From: Staphylococcus schleiferi
GTDB taxonomy: Bacteria; Bacillota; Bacilli; Staphylococcales; Staphylococcaceae
NCBI RefSeq assembly: GCF_900458895.1
Contig: NZ_LR962863.1
Location: forward strand, 2,046,001 to 2,110,000
Length of the DNA stretch: 64,000 nt
Reading direction: 5' to 3'
Made by a program: the position numbers and the translations under genes. Each line of letters starts with the position of its first letter. Position 1 is the stretch's first letter. This document shows, one piece after another, positions 10,140 through 20,053 of this stretch. Under the pieces are notes generated by a model. It saw only the letters and a program-made list of their open reading frames with translations, was not told where the DNA came from and did not search any database.

Positions 10140-10721
10140 TTATTCTGGTTGCATTACTTCATCAATTAAGCCATAAGCTTTAGCTTCTTCAGCAGTTAAG
10201 AAGTTATCACGATCAGTGTCTTTCTCGATTTTTTCAATATCTTGGCCTGTACGTTCAGCTAAGATTTTATTTAATTTTGCGCGTGTTTTTAAAATGTGGT
10301 TCGCAGCAATTTCGATTTCAGTTGCTTGACCTTGCGCCCCACCAAGTGGTTGGTGAATCATCACTTCAGCATTAGGTAACGCGTAACGTTTTCCTTTAGC
10401 TCCTGCTGCAAGTAAGAATGAGCCCATTGAAGCAGCCATACCAATACAAATTGTTTGTACATCTGGTTTGATATGTTGGATTGTATCATAAATCGCAAAT
10501 CCAGCTGTTACACTACCACCAGGAGAGTTGATATAGAGGTAAATATCTTTTTCTGCATCTTGTGCTTGTAAAAATAAAAGTTGTGATACGATTGAGTTTG
10601 CTACATTATCGTCAATAGCAGACCCTAACATAATAATACGGTCTTTTAATAAACGTGAATAAATGTCATATGCACGTTCCCCGCGATTTGTCGTTTCAAT
10701 TACTGTAGGAATTAAATTCAT
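10140..10721 (-). CDS. clpP: ATP-dependent Clp protease proteolytic subunit
   Basis: ClpP forms the 14-mer serine-protease chamber that degrades proteins fed by ClpX or ClpC, central to stress tolerance and virulence regulation in staphylococci. The protein has 193 residues. The catalytic triad is at the family positions: Ser98 in GMAASMGS, His123 in MIHQP and Asp172 in DTDRDNF. It is monocistronic, with a CtsR operator over its promoter and a terminator after it. It appears intact. Confidence 0.98.
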   Translation of the reverse strand: MNLIPTVIETTNRGERAYDIYSRLLKDRIIMLGSAIDDNVANSIVSQLLFLQAQDAEKDIYLYINSPGGSVTAGFAIYDTIQHIKPDVQTICIGMAASMGSFLLAAGAKGKRYALPNAEVMIHQPLGGAQGQATEIEIAANHILKTRAKLNKILAERTGQDIEKIEKDTDRDNFLTAEEAKAYGLIDEVMQPE

Positions 10722-10756
10722 AGATTATTTCCTCCTAATTTCTTTGATTTGATTTT

Positions 10757-10786
10757 ATTCTAACCTAAAAGTCAAACATGGTCAAA
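10757..10786 (-). promoter_or_regulatory. clpP promoter with CtsR operator
   Basis: On the minus strand TTGACC (10780-10785), a 17-base spacer and TAGAAT (10757-10762) form a sigma-A promoter. On the plus strand 10770-10786 reads AGTCAAA-CAT-GGTCAAA, an exact match to the CtsR heptad repeat (A/G)GTCAAA-NAN-(A/G)GTCAAA. It covers the -35 and spacer, the known arrangement for heat-shock repression of clp genes. Confidence 0.9.
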
Positions 10787-10818
10787 AATTACGCTTTTAA
10801 CTTTCACTATTTTAAGAG

Positions 10819-10847
10819 TTGACCCCTACAATGCATGAAGGTAAAAT
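10819..10847 (+). promoter_or_regulatory. Promoter of tRNA-Arg
   Basis: TTGACC (10819-10824), a 17-base spacer and TAAAAT (10842-10847) precede the tRNA by about 22 bases. It is back-to-back with the clpP promoter. Confidence 0.75.
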
Positions 10848-10869
10848 GATGAGTGTACGTTTCAATTTA

Positions 10870-10941
10870 CCCCTCGTAGTGTAATGGATAACACTTAAGA
10901 TTCCGGTTCTTACAATAGAGGTTCGATTCCTCTCGAGGGGG
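10870..10941 (+). tRNA. tRNA-Arg (anticodon CCG)
   Basis: The acceptor stem CCCCTCG (10870-10876) pairs with CGAGGGG (10934-10940), with G as discriminator. The anticodon stem TAAGA/TCTTA closes the loop TTCCGGT, giving anticodon CCG, which reads CGG arginine codons. The T arm AGAGG-TTCGATT-CCTCT is canonical. CCA is not encoded. It lies in the clpP-whiA gap. Confidence 0.93.
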
Positions 10942-10963
10942 CTATCTTACTTTTTAAAATCAA

Positions 10964-10994
10964 GGCCCCCTAACGATGGGGTTCTTTTTATTTT
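10964..10994 (+). terminator. Terminator after tRNA-Arg
   Basis: GGCCCC pairs with GGGGTT (G-U pairs included) across an eight-base loop, followed by CTTTTTATTTT. Confidence 0.65.
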
Positions 10995-11079
10995 ACTCGT
11001 TAATCATATACCATATTATATTGAACTTCAGTGATTTAAAACGATGTCATTTCTTACGAAGTTTTATTATACAAAGAAA

Positions 11080-11127
11080 GCGCTCAGACGATTTTCTAGT
11101 AAAAGTCTCTGAGCACCATTTTTTTGA
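11080..11127. terminator. Hairpin terminator downstream of whiA, member of a repeated GCGCTCAGACGA hairpin family
   Basis: GCTCAGACGATTTT pairs with AAAAGTCTCTGAGC around a short loop. T7 follows on the plus strand, and a weaker T-rich stretch follows on the minus strand. It lies beyond the whiA stop, so it probably ends the rapZ-yvcK-whiA transcript and also backs up the tRNA terminator. A related hairpin ends queF (52685-52731). Confidence 0.6.
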
Positions 11128-11234
11128 ATTGATGTCTAAGCCCATATCGCGCATACTTTACGAAATGCACTATCAAATAGCATTGAAATATAACATAAAA
11201 AACAGGTTATCCAGACTGATTAATTGCCTACTTT

Positions 11235-12179
11235 TTACACTTCAAATCGTTCTCCGCTTCTGATTTTATCCGCCATTTCGTTTAACTTTCTTAAACGATG
11301 ATTGATGCCCGATTTCGAAATGGTTCCCGTACTGACCATTTCACCTAATTCTTTCAATGAGACATCTTGATGTTCAATTCTTAATTTTGCCACTTCTCTC
11401 AGTCGATCCGGCAAATTATCTATCCCAATTTCTTCATCTATCAGTTGAATACTTTCAACTTGCTTCATAGCTGCACTGACCGTTTTATTTAAATTCGCTG
11501 TCTCACAATTTACCAGTCGATTTACAGAGTTTCGCATGTCTCTGACTATTCTAACGTCTTCAAATTTGAGCAATGCTTGGTAACCACCGATTAAACTTAA
11601 AAATTCTGCTATACGTTCCGCTTCTTTAAGATACGTAATCCAACCTTTTTTACGCTCCAAACTTTTCGCATTGAGCTCGTATGTATTCATCAATTGCGTA
11701 AGTCCTTCAGAGTGACCCTCATACAGAGAAAATATTTCTAGATGATATGATGAAGTTTCTGGGTTATTAACTGAACCTCCTGCGAGAAATGCGCCGCGTA
11801 AATAACTTCTTCTCATTTCGTCATCTTTAACCATAGTTGGATCGATATCATGGCTAAACATTCCATTTTTAAGTATTCCTAACTCGTCTAAAATCTCTTT
11901 TGCTTTCATTTTTATTCGACATATATAAATGTTATTTTTCTTTAATTTCATCTTTTTACGTACTAATATTTCGACTTCAACCTGAAAAACAAGTTTTATT
12001 AGTGTATAGATACGTCTTGCAGTTGTGGCATTTTCAGTTTGAATATTAATGACAAACTGTTGATGCGATAGGCTTAAGGCCCCGTTCATACGAATTAAAG
12101 CACTGAGCTCTGCCTTAGCGTTATCTTTATCAACTTCAATCCTTGTCAGCTCATTTTTCATTTCTGATGCAAAGCTCAT
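11235..12179 (-). CDS. whiA: WhiA, DUF199-family DNA-binding protein
   Basis: WhiA combines a LAGLIDADG-like N-terminal domain with a C-terminal helix-turn-helix ([31 protein letters not shown]). It is a sporulation regulator in Streptomyces and affects cell division and chromosome segregation in Firmicutes. Its 314 residues match the staphylococcal length. It is third in the rapZ-yvcK-whiA cluster, 46 bases after yvcK. AGAAAGGAAACG precedes the ATG. Confidence 0.95.
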   Translation of the reverse strand: MSFASEMKNELTRIEVDKDNAKAELSALIRMNGALSLSHQQFVINIQTENATTARRIYTLIKLVFQVEVEILVRKKMKLKKNNIYICRIKMKAKEILDELGILKNGMFSHDIDPTMVKDDEMRRSYLRGAFLAGGSVNNPETSSYHLEIFSLYEGHSEGLTQLMNTYELNAKSLERKKGWITYLKEAERIAEFLSLIGGYQALLKFEDVRIVRDMRNSVNRLVNCETANLNKTVSAAMKQVESIQLIDEEIGIDNLPDRLREVAKLRIEHQDVSLKELGEMVSTGTISKSGINHRLRKLNEMADKIRSGERFEV

Positions 12180-12225
12180 AATGAATCGTTTCCTTTCTAT
12201 TTATCAAGAATCAATATGGCTAAAG

Positions 12226-13221
12226 TTATGATTTGAATTGATCAGGGTCAAATTGAATTGTACTAATTTCTTGTAATGCAATTTCATAAATCATCTCTGC
12301 CAATATTTCTGTTCGATGTCTCACGTATTCGTGCTCTGTAATTTCAGCGAGATGCTCTCCTGTTACAAGTTGAACACCTTGTTCCTTTAATACCTCTTCA
12401 TCACAATAAACAGGTTTAGCACCTTTGTCTTCATACTTTTGAAGTATTTCTTGTGAGAATGGTAATTGATTCGCAATCACAAAATCAATGACATTTGCAC
12501 CCAGTTGTTGATGAATGGCACGAATATGATCTGTAACTGTATATTCATCTGTCTCTCCAGGCTGGGTCATTATGTTTGAAACATATAATTTTTTAGCATC
12601 ACTTTCGACAATAGCTTCGGCAATGCCATTGACACAAAGGTTAGAAATCACACTCGTATAAAGAGAACCAGGCCCTAAAACGATTAAGTCTGCTTCTCTT
12701 AGTGCTGCAACAGCTTCATCCATCGGTTTCACATCAGCCGGCTCTAAAAAGACACGTTTAATTTTTTTATGTTTTCGAGGAATATTAGATTCACCCGTTA
12801 CGATTTCTCCATCTTCCATCTCTGCGTTAAGCGCGACACTTGAATTTGTAGACGGTATGACGCGTCCTTTGATATTCAAGATTTTACTGAGCTCTTTTAC
12901 CGCATGGCCAAAATCATTCGTAATATTGGTTAATGCGGCAATCAATAAGTTGCCAACAGAATGGCCGCTAATGATATCCTTTTCGAATCGATATTGGAAC
13001 AGCTGTTCTAACAGCGGCTCGACATCACTCAATGCAACCAGTACGTTCCTTACATCACCCGGTGCTGGTATATCCATTTCGCTTCTGATTTTGCCTGTAC
13101 TTCCGCCGTCATCTGCGACTGTTACAATCGCTGTAATATCTATTGGGAAGGATTTGAGACCCCTTGCCAAAACAGATAAGCCTGTCCCTCCGCCAATCAG
13201 CACTAATTTGAGTTGTTTCAT
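12226..13221 (-). CDS. yvcK: YvcK/CofD-like gluconeogenesis factor
   Basis: YvcK (GlmR) belongs to the CofD-like fold and links carbon metabolism to cell-wall precursor supply; in Bacillus it binds UDP-GlcNAc and stimulates GlmS. The N-terminal GGGTGLSVLARGLK and DDGGSTGKIR motifs and LGPGSLYTSV are present. I chose the ATG at 13221 (331 residues), one base after the rapZ stop, because the N-terminus MKQLKLVLIGGG aligns with known staphylococcal YvcK. A GTG at 13233 is in frame but overlaps the rapZ stop and lacks a spaced ribosome site. Confidence 0.93.
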   Translation of the reverse strand: MKQLKLVLIGGGTGLSVLARGLKSFPIDITAIVTVADDGGSTGKIRSEMDIPAPGDVRNVLVALSDVEPLLEQLFQYRFEKDIISGHSVGNLLIAALTNITNDFGHAVKELSKILNIKGRVIPSTNSSVALNAEMEDGEIVTGESNIPRKHKKIKRVFLEPADVKPMDEAVAALREADLIVLGPGSLYTSVISNLCVNGIAEAIVESDAKKLYVSNIMTQPGETDEYTVTDHIRAIHQQLGANVIDFVIANQLPFSQEILQKYEDKGAKPVYCDEEVLKEQGVQLVTGEHLAEITEHEYVRHRTEILAEMIYEIALQEISTIQFDPDQFKS

Positions 13222-13222
13222 T

Positions 13223-14131
13223 TTATTCGCCACTTTCTATATGTGCATCACGATGATGAACATATATGTTATAATCATACGTCTGCTTAAGTTCCTCAGC
13301 TAATCGTTGTGCTAATGCGACAGAACGGTGTTGTCCTCCTGTACAACCAATTGCAATAACAAGTTGTGATTTCCCTTCTTTTTTATATCCAGGAATCATG
13401 AATAATAAGAGATCCAATAATTTTTCATAAAATGTATTCGTCTCTTTCCATTTCATCACGTATTTATATACTTCTTCGTCCATACCTGTCAACGGACGGA
13501 GCTCCTCTACATAAAAAGGATTCGGTAAGAAGCGTACATCAAAAACCAAATCTGCATCTATTTGAATACCATGCTTGAAACCGAAACTTGTCACATTGAT
13601 TGTAAATGTTGATTTATTCTCTTTATTAAAATTCTCGTATACTCTTTTTCTTAATGCTTTCGGTGTTAACTTTGTAGTATCTAAAGTATAATTGGCCAAA
13701 CTTCTCACTTCGGCAAGTAAATTACGTTCTTCATTTATCGCTGCAACTAGAGTTAAATCGCCCTGCTCTTGAAGCGGATGCTTACGGCGTGTTTCTTTAT
13801 AACGAGAAATTAATTTTTCCGTTTCAGCATCTACAAACAGTACATCTACGATTACATTTTTTCTACTTTGCACAGCATCTATTTCACGCACTAAGTATTT
13901 AAAAAATTCTCGTCCTCTTAGGTCGATACCAATCGCTACTTTTTGTAACGAAGGGTTGCCTTGCTCCATTAATTCTACAAACTTAGGCAATAAAATAGGT
14001 GGAAGATTATCGACACAAAAATAGCCTAAATCTTCTAAACTCTGAATAACGACAGATTTTCCAGCGCCTGAAAGTCCTGTAATGACGAGTAATTCACTTT
14101 TAACGATTTCATTGTTTTCTTCATGTTGCAT
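13223..14131 (-). CDS. rapZ: RapZ-family nucleotide-binding protein (YvcJ)
   Basis: An ATP/GTP-binding protein of 302 residues with P-loop GLSGAGKS at 19-26 and the C-terminal domain motif [11 protein letters not shown]. In enterobacteria RapZ regulates glmS via sRNA decay; in Firmicutes (YvcJ) it has nucleotidase activity and affects competence. It is first gene of the rapZ-yvcK-whiA cluster. The downstream yvcK starts one base after its stop, implying translational coupling. Confidence 0.95.
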   Translation of the reverse strand: MQHEENNEIVKSELLVITGLSGAGKSVVIQSLEDLGYFCVDNLPPILLPKFVELMEQGNPSLQKVAIGIDLRGREFFKYLVREIDAVQSRKNVIVDVLFVDAETEKLISRYKETRRKHPLQEQGDLTLVAAINEERNLLAEVRSLANYTLDTTKLTPKALRKRVYENFNKENKSTFTINVTSFGFKHGIQIDADLVFDVRFLPNPFYVEELRPLTGMDEEVYKYVMKWKETNTFYEKLLDLLLFMIPGYKKEGKSQLVIAIGCTGGQHRSVALAQRLAEELKQTYDYNIYVHHRDAHIESGE

Positions 14132-14355
14132 TGTTGACCACCATCCCTTAAGATTCTCTTTTAGTGTACATGAAAATCCTTCAAAGTCATAGACAGAAAG
14201 CTAAAATTTAACACTTTTCATAACCGTATGTATTGATGATGATGTAACAATGATAGTCTCTACCAATATACTTTAACAACTCGGCTAGCACTCATTTTCT
14301 GATCATCTTGTCATAACAAAGCACTATTTTCATAAGCATAAAAAACAATGATAAA
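14132..14355. other. Intergenic region between rapZ and the trxB terminator
   Basis: AT-rich sequence upstream of rapZ. It must hold the rapZ operon promoter, but I see no clear -35/-10 pair and no ORF or repeat. Confidence 0.4.
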
Positions 14356-14408
14356 TAAAAAGAGTGGGACTTGGAAACTCGTTGTTACGTTAGATTCCAT
14401 TGTCCCAC
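14356..14408 (-). terminator. Terminator of trxB, of the staphylococcal GTGGGAC repeat type
   Basis: On the minus strand GTGGGACAATGGAA pairs with TTCCAAGTCCCAC and is followed by TCTTTTTATTT. The GTGGGAC core recurs in several intergenic hairpins of this window (46.6 kb, 52.6 kb). Confidence 0.75.
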
Positions 14409-14507
14409 CTGTATAGGGTGTCGTTTATTTAATATATGAACACGCAAAATATAGCGTATTCGAACAGATTAACTTCAATCTTATAAAACGATTACTTAAA
14501 ATCGTGA

Positions 14508-15461
<954 letters not shown>

Positions 15462-15509
15462 TTAATTTCATCATAAAAATTTTACAACATTTAAATACGA
15501 GACTCAAAC

Positions 15510-16946
15510 TTATATGCTCAACAACCAATTGAGCGCAATTTCAAACATTTCTGGACACACGTCAAATAGTTCAATGAGCTCTTGTCGATTTAATGATTGT
15601 GCACCAGCATTAAAATACAAATAGGTAACTGCCGCAACATATGCGTTTACTTCATCAACATCTATTTTTTCCACCGATAAACTATCTGCATAATTAATCC
15701 AACTTAAAAATAATGCATCATCACCTTTAGTTTTAGGGAGGTGATAAAGCTTTTCCATTCCTTTGTGTATAAAATGTAACTTTGTGAGCTGTAGGTTTTG
15801 TATTAAATAGGAAAGATAGAGTTTCTCATAATCGCCTAGTGTTTCTAATATATCCCATACATCTTTCGTCATTAAAACCTCTTTACCATTTAATTGATTC
15901 AATAAAAAGAGCCCATAAAGACGTTCATGCTGATCCTCACTGGTTAATAGTGGTTCAATATGACGGTTAAAGTACTGTCTACTTTCATCCACGACCCAAG
16001 GTGGAAAACCAGGATTCGCTTTAAGAAATTGTGTCAATGCTTGCCAAAAATATTCACTTTGTTCAATATGACCCAGGTAATAATAATTATATGAAAGTGC
16101 ATGAAAAAGCTGGAAAGTTTGAAATTTTCCTCTTCGGTGGAGGGGTAAGAGTAAATATTGTGATGCTTGATATTGCTTTAAATAACTTAACACGATTCCC
16201 AATTTAAAAGATTCTTCATCGTTAATTGGGACGACTTTATTGAGTAGTTTGAGGTAGTGATTAAACAGTGTTTGTTCATTCATATTATACAACAATAAAG
16301 TATAGTGACATAAAGCATGGACATCTGAAGCGTCTTCTTTCAAAAGCCGTTCAAACATTTCTTTTGCAATCGTGTTCTCGTTTAAATAGAGATAGCACAT
16401 GGCAAGTAAATTTCGAATGAGGCGATTTTCTTGAATGACTTCATCTTGTCGTAGTAAGTACGCTCTGGCATCTAACAAGCGCCCTTGCCCAAACAAATAT
16501 TGAAAAACGACTTGTGTTACAAACAATTGGCTTTCTAATTCAAGTTCATTTTCGCCAGTAAAAGAAACTTCAAACATACTCTCAAGTTCTTCGCGGTAGT
16601 CTTCATCTTCCGCGATAAACGCGTAGCTCAAACCAAATAAATAAGCTTTATTCGGTTCATTTAAATCAATGTTTAATTGACTAAGTTCATAATAAGAGGC
16701 CTCGAGTTCAGAGCCTTTACTGATTTCTTCGTAATAAATGGCTTCTGCCTTGCTTGGTGCATTTAATTTGATTAAGCAAGTCGCAAGTTGTTGCTTCGCC
16801 TCAAAATGATCGGGTGACAATTCTAACACTTTTTCTAAATAGCGCTGTGCTTTCACATAATCTTGCTGTTGCATTTTCTGTTGTGCCAAACGTTCATAAA
16901 CAGAGACATCAGACCACAACTGTATAATATTATTCTTTTGTGTCAT
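15510..16946 (-). CDS. TPR-repeat protein
   Basis: Cytoplasmic protein of about 478 residues with no signal peptide. An N-terminal tetratricopeptide unit is clear (VKAQRYLEKVLELSPDHFEAKQQLATCLIKLNAPSKAEAI split over residues 30-70), and further helical repeats are likely throughout. It is probably a scaffold; no catalytic motif is seen. Two adjacent ATG codons (16949 and 16946) follow GAGAGGTGG; I took the second for spacing. It follows the lgt-acetyltransferase pair by 20 bases and is probably in the hprK operon, as in S. aureus. The function is unknown. Confidence 0.85.
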   Translation of the reverse strand: MTQKNNIIQLWSDVSVYERLAQQKMQQQDYVKAQRYLEKVLELSPDHFEAKQQLATCLIKLNAPSKAEAIYYEEISKGSELEASYYELSQLNIDLNEPNKAYLFGLSYAFIAEDEDYREELESMFEVSFTGENELELESQLFVTQVVFQYLFGQGRLLDARAYLLRQDEVIQENRLIRNLLAMCYLYLNENTIAKEMFERLLKEDASDVHALCHYTLLLYNMNEQTLFNHYLKLLNKVVPINDEESFKLGIVLSYLKQYQASQYLLLPLHRRGKFQTFQLFHALSYNYYYLGHIEQSEYFWQALTQFLKANPGFPPWVVDESRQYFNRHIEPLLTSEDQHERLYGLFLLNQLNGKEVLMTKDVWDILETLGDYEKLYLSYLIQNLQLTKLHFIHKGMEKLYHLPKTKGDDALFLSWINYADSLSVEKIDVDEVNAYVAAVTYLYFNAGAQSLNRQELIELFDVCPEMFEIALNWLLSI

Positions 16947-16966
16947 CATTGCCACCTCTCTTTCTC

Positions 16967-17449
16967 TTATTGTTCTTTTATTTGAATCGGTTTACCATAA
17001 GCAATGACATCATTGGGTATATCTTTTGAAACAACGCTGCCTGCACCGATTTTAGTACGCGCACCAATTTTAACACCAGGAAGAATTGTAACATTAGCTC
17101 CAATCATCGTATCGTCACCAATTTCAATCTCTCCTACTCTCAGTGCATCGGTCAAAAATTCATGTGTCAGTAGTGTTGTATTATAACCAATAATGACATT
17201 TTTGCCTATTTTTATTTTTTCAGGATAAAAAATATCAGGTGTCACTTTGAAAGCAATCGCCGTATATGGCCCGATTGTCATCTTCAAAATATGTCGATAG
17301 AGCCAGCGTTTGAATTTCAAACTCGGTACAAATCGCGCCAGTTCAATAATTAATGTATTTTTAAACAATTTTGTAAAACTTTGATAGTCATACATGTGCC
17401 AAAGCGCATTATGCGTTTTGGTCGGAATGACCGTTAAACGTCTTTTCAT
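16967..17449 (-). CDS. Hexapeptide-repeat O-acetyltransferase (YvoF-like)
   Basis: A 160-residue left-handed beta-helix acyltransferase. Repeated hexapeptides are visible (IGKNVIIGYNT, IGDDTMIGANVTILPGVKIGARTKIGAGSVVSKDIP), with the usual C-terminal AYGKP. Its ATG directly follows the lgt stop with no gap. The order hprK-lgt-yvoF is shared with Bacillus. The substrate is unknown; maltose or galactoside acetyltransferase labels would be over-annotation. Confidence 0.88.
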   Translation of the reverse strand: MKRRLTVIPTKTHNALWHMYDYQSFTKLFKNTLIIELARFVPSLKFKRWLYRHILKMTIGPYTAIAFKVTPDIFYPEKIKIGKNVIIGYNTTLLTHEFLTDALRVGEIEIGDDTMIGANVTILPGVKIGARTKIGAGSVVSKDIPNDVIAYGKPIQIKEQ

Positions 17450-18289
17450 TTAACGTGACCCTTTCTTTTCCCAAGGCCAATTTAAAACACTTGCTTCTCG
17501 ATACAACGGTGCTTTGGATTTAAATCGTCTCCATATAAACAGTGCTACACCAATCACAATAGCGATAATAGAGACAAGCTGTGCAATTCGAATCGTCTCA
17601 GTTAACATCAAGCTATCTGTTCGCAAGCCTTCGATATAGAAACGTCCAATTGAGTACCAAATTAAATACGTAAAAAATGTTTCGCCAATGCGAAGACGTC
17701 GACGTAAAAGAATTAGAATGATAAAACCAATCACATTCCATATGGATTCATATAAAAAAGTAGGGTGATAATAAATACCGTCGATTTTCATATTCTCAAT
17801 TATGAATTGTGGTAAATGCAATTGTTCCAAAAAGGCGCGACTAACTGGCCCACCATGAGCCTCATGGTTCATGAAATTCCCCCAGCGTCCAATCCCTTGC
17901 GCCAATATAATGCTAGGTGCAACGATATCGCCGAGTTGTAAAGGATGCCAATCTTTGCGATAACAATAATACATTCCCATGGCAAACGCACCAATTAGGC
18001 CACCGTGGATCGCTATCCCTCCACGCCAAATCATAATAATCTCTGCGGGATTTTGTAAGTAATAATCCAAGTGGAATAAAACAAAATAGAGTCGTGCAGT
18101 AACGATAGCGACAACGACGCAGACAATTAAAATATTAATTAAATCGTCTTCTTTAAAGCCCACTTTTTGTGCACTTTTTTGTGCAAACCAATAACCAATT
18201 AATATTGCAGTTGCTATAATAATCCCATACCACTTGATTTGCAAACCACCTAGATCAATTGCTACAGGATTGATGTAACCAATCATCAT
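17450..18289 (-). CDS. lgt: Prolipoprotein diacylglyceryl transferase
   Basis: Lgt transfers diacylglycerol from phosphatidylglycerol to the lipobox cysteine of prelipoproteins in the membrane. The 279-residue polytopic protein has HGGLIGAF and the signature [14 protein letters not shown], including the essential Arg and Asn residues, and the GLRTDSL segment. The start overlaps the hprK stop (ATGA), with GGAGATAAAG as ribosome site. The YkyA lipoprotein in this window would be a substrate. Confidence 0.97.
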   Translation of the reverse strand: MMIGYINPVAIDLGGLQIKWYGIIIATAILIGYWFAQKSAQKVGFKEDDLINILIVCVVVAIVTARLYFVLFHLDYYLQNPAEIIMIWRGGIAIHGGLIGAFAMGMYYCYRKDWHPLQLGDIVAPSIILAQGIGRWGNFMNHEAHGGPVSRAFLEQLHLPQFIIENMKIDGIYYHPTFLYESIWNVIGFIILILLRRRLRIGETFFTYLIWYSIGRFYIEGLRTDSLMLTETIRIAQLVSIIAIVIGVALFIWRRFKSKAPLYREASVLNWPWEKKGSR

Positions 18290-19227
18290 TCTTTATCTCC
18301 TTTTTGATGTGTACTATTTTTTAATATTTCAGCATTTAAACGTTCATTAAATTCTTCTGCTGTATTAATGCCCATAATATTGAGTCGATAATTCATTGCA
18401 GCTACTTCAATAATGACAGCCACGTTTCTTCCTGGCCGAACTGGGACTGTTTTTTTAGTAATTTCCGTATCCAAAATTTTAAGCGTCTCGTGATTCAATC
18501 CAACGCGATCATATAATTTGTTTTGATCCCACGTTTCAAGATTGATATTCAGCCGTATGCGTTTTTGCGTCAAGATAGAACCTGCTCCAAAAAGCGTCAT
18601 CACGTTAATAATTCCTAGCCCTCTTATTTCTAGTAAATGCTCAATAATTTTAGGCGGCTTACCAATCAATTCGTTTTTATTGATTTCCTTAATTTCTACA
18701 TTATCATCTGCGACCAGACGATGACCGCGCTTCACAAGTTCTAAAGCCGTTTCACTTTTACCTATGCCTGAATCTCCAGTAATTAATACCCCAATCCCAT
18801 ACACGTCTACCAGTACACCATGTAATGCTGTAGAATTTGCTAATTCGTGCTCAAGATAAGACGTGAGACGTCCCATGACACGTGTCGTAGCTTCGTCCAC
18901 ATAAATGAGTGGTGTATCTAATGCTTTAGACGCTTCTAACAATTCCTCAGGCGCTTCAAGTCCTCTCGTGATAATAATTGCTGGTGTTTCTGGACGACAA
19001 AGTTTTCTCATCCGCCCCTGTCTATCCTCATCTGGCAATAAATTATAAAACGAAAGTTCTGTTGTACCTAATAGTTGAATTCGATTCGAAGCATAATGCG
19101 AGAAATAGCCTGCCATCTCTAAACCGGGTCTAGAGATATCTGTATTATGAATAGGTCGGTTTAAACCTGCTTCACCAGCTATCACTTTCAAATTAAATCG
19201 CTTTACTAAATCTTGAGTTGTTAACAT
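18286..19227 (-). CDS. hprK: HPr kinase/phosphorylase
   Basis: HprK phosphorylates HPr on Ser46 in response to glycolytic intermediates and reverses it with phosphate, driving CcpA catabolite repression. I chose the ATG at 19227 (313 residues) because GAGGTGA sits five bases upstream and the protein begins [11 protein letters not shown]; an ATG seven codons earlier has no ribosome site. The P-loop GDSGIGKS is at 151-158 and the family signature [12 protein letters not shown] near 200-215. It overlaps lgt by four bases. Its presence fits with the CggR-controlled glycolytic genes nearby. Confidence 0.96.
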   Translation of the reverse strand: MLTTQDLVKRFNLKVIAGEAGLNRPIHNTDISRPGLEMAGYFSHYASNRIQLLGTTELSFYNLLPDEDRQGRMRKLCRPETPAIIITRGLEAPEELLEASKALDTPLIYVDEATTRVMGRLTSYLEHELANSTALHGVLVDVYGIGVLITGDSGIGKSETALELVKRGHRLVADDNVEIKEINKNELIGKPPKIIEHLLEIRGLGIINVMTLFGAGSILTQKRIRLNINLETWDQNKLYDRVGLNHETLKILDTEITKKTVPVRPGRNVAVIIEVAAMNYRLNIMGINTAEEFNERLNAEILKNSTHQKGDKE

Positions 19228-19560
19228 GTCAGTCACCTCAGTATTCACTCTATCTCTCGTTAATCATCATATAGAAAGACGCAAAATAACAGTCTATTGC
19301 GAGACTAATCTCCACGCGCTTACTTAATCACACTTCTTTTTAACGCAGTCCTATCCGATGTACTGTGCCTATCGTGGTTAATTATGTCCTATATTATACA
19401 TGAAATGCGAAAGAATAAGATGTATTTCATTATTAAAAAACTTTTACATTCATCTTAACTCGTTGTGTCTCATCCATTAAAAACGGTTCACTCTACTCAA
19501 TGACCCTATTCATTTTAACATTTTTACTATTTAAGAAGGAACATCTACCACTAGACAGAT
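19228..19560. other. Intergenic region upstream of hprK
   Basis: About 330 bases without a gene. A TATAAT on the minus strand (19393-19398) may be the hprK -10, with a weak -35, giving a leader near 165 bases. Nothing else stands out. Confidence 0.35.
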
Positions 19561-19604
19561 AAAAAAGTCCCCAAAATTCATAAATCACATGAATTTTAGG
19601 GACT
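19561..19604 (-). terminator. Terminator of the uvrBA operon
   Basis: On the minus strand AGTCCCTAAAATTCAT pairs with ATGAATTTTGGGGACT (16 bp with one G-U) and is followed by TTTTTAT. Confidence 0.9.
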
Positions 19605-19675
19605 CATATAAGAACAATTTCTACACTATCATTTTAGTGCGAAATCACAATGATCATCTGTTAAATAAAGGGCAT

Positions 19676-20050
19676 TTACTTTTCTTTATTCAATCTATCT
19701 GTCACTTCTTTTAATGTTTTTTCAAATTGTTTTAAAGGATCAATAGGGTGTGCTTCTTTATTTTGCTTTGCTTGTTCGCGCTGTTGATTGACATATTCAA
19801 CGCCTTGACGTAGTGTTTCACTCACATTTTCAAATGTATCGCGGACAAAGTCTTCTACTGAAGATTTAAAATCGCTGTCTACATTTGTATCATCGGCTTT
19901 TGCTTCGGTTTTTTGAGTATCTGAATGGTTCGTTTGCGCTTGTGCTGTCGTTGTGTCTGTTGCCATTGCATCTAATAGTATTGCTGCTTCTTCTACTGAA
20001 ATCTTTCCAGCTTGTAGTAATTCTAACACTTTGAATTTTGCTTCTTTCAT
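19676..20050 (-). CDS. Small acidic protein with N-terminal SHOCT-like motif
   Basis: 124 residues. The N-terminus KFKVLELLQAGKISVEEAAILLDAM resembles the SHOCT-like/YvlB N-terminal helix-hairpin that recurs in Firmicutes proteins. The rest is polar, with predicted helices (residues 60-120, FKSSVEDFVRDTFENVSETLRQ). There is no membrane segment. Its ribosome site AGGAGG lies inside the last codons of uvrA, and the start is three bases past the uvrA stop, so it is coupled to uvrA and likely LexA-controlled with it. Function unknown. Confidence 0.8.
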   Translation of the reverse strand: MKEAKFKVLELLQAGKISVEEAAILLDAMATDTTTAQAQTNHSDTQKTEAKADDTNVDSDFKSSVEDFVRDTFENVSETLRQGVEYVNQQREQAKQNKEAHPIDPLKQFEKTLKEVTDRLNKEK

Positions 20051-20053
20051 TTA

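Noticed and set aside
10976..11263. 95-codon plus-strand ORF after tRNA-Arg
   Set aside because: It covers two terminator hairpins and the end of whiA, and starts within a terminator with no ribosome site.
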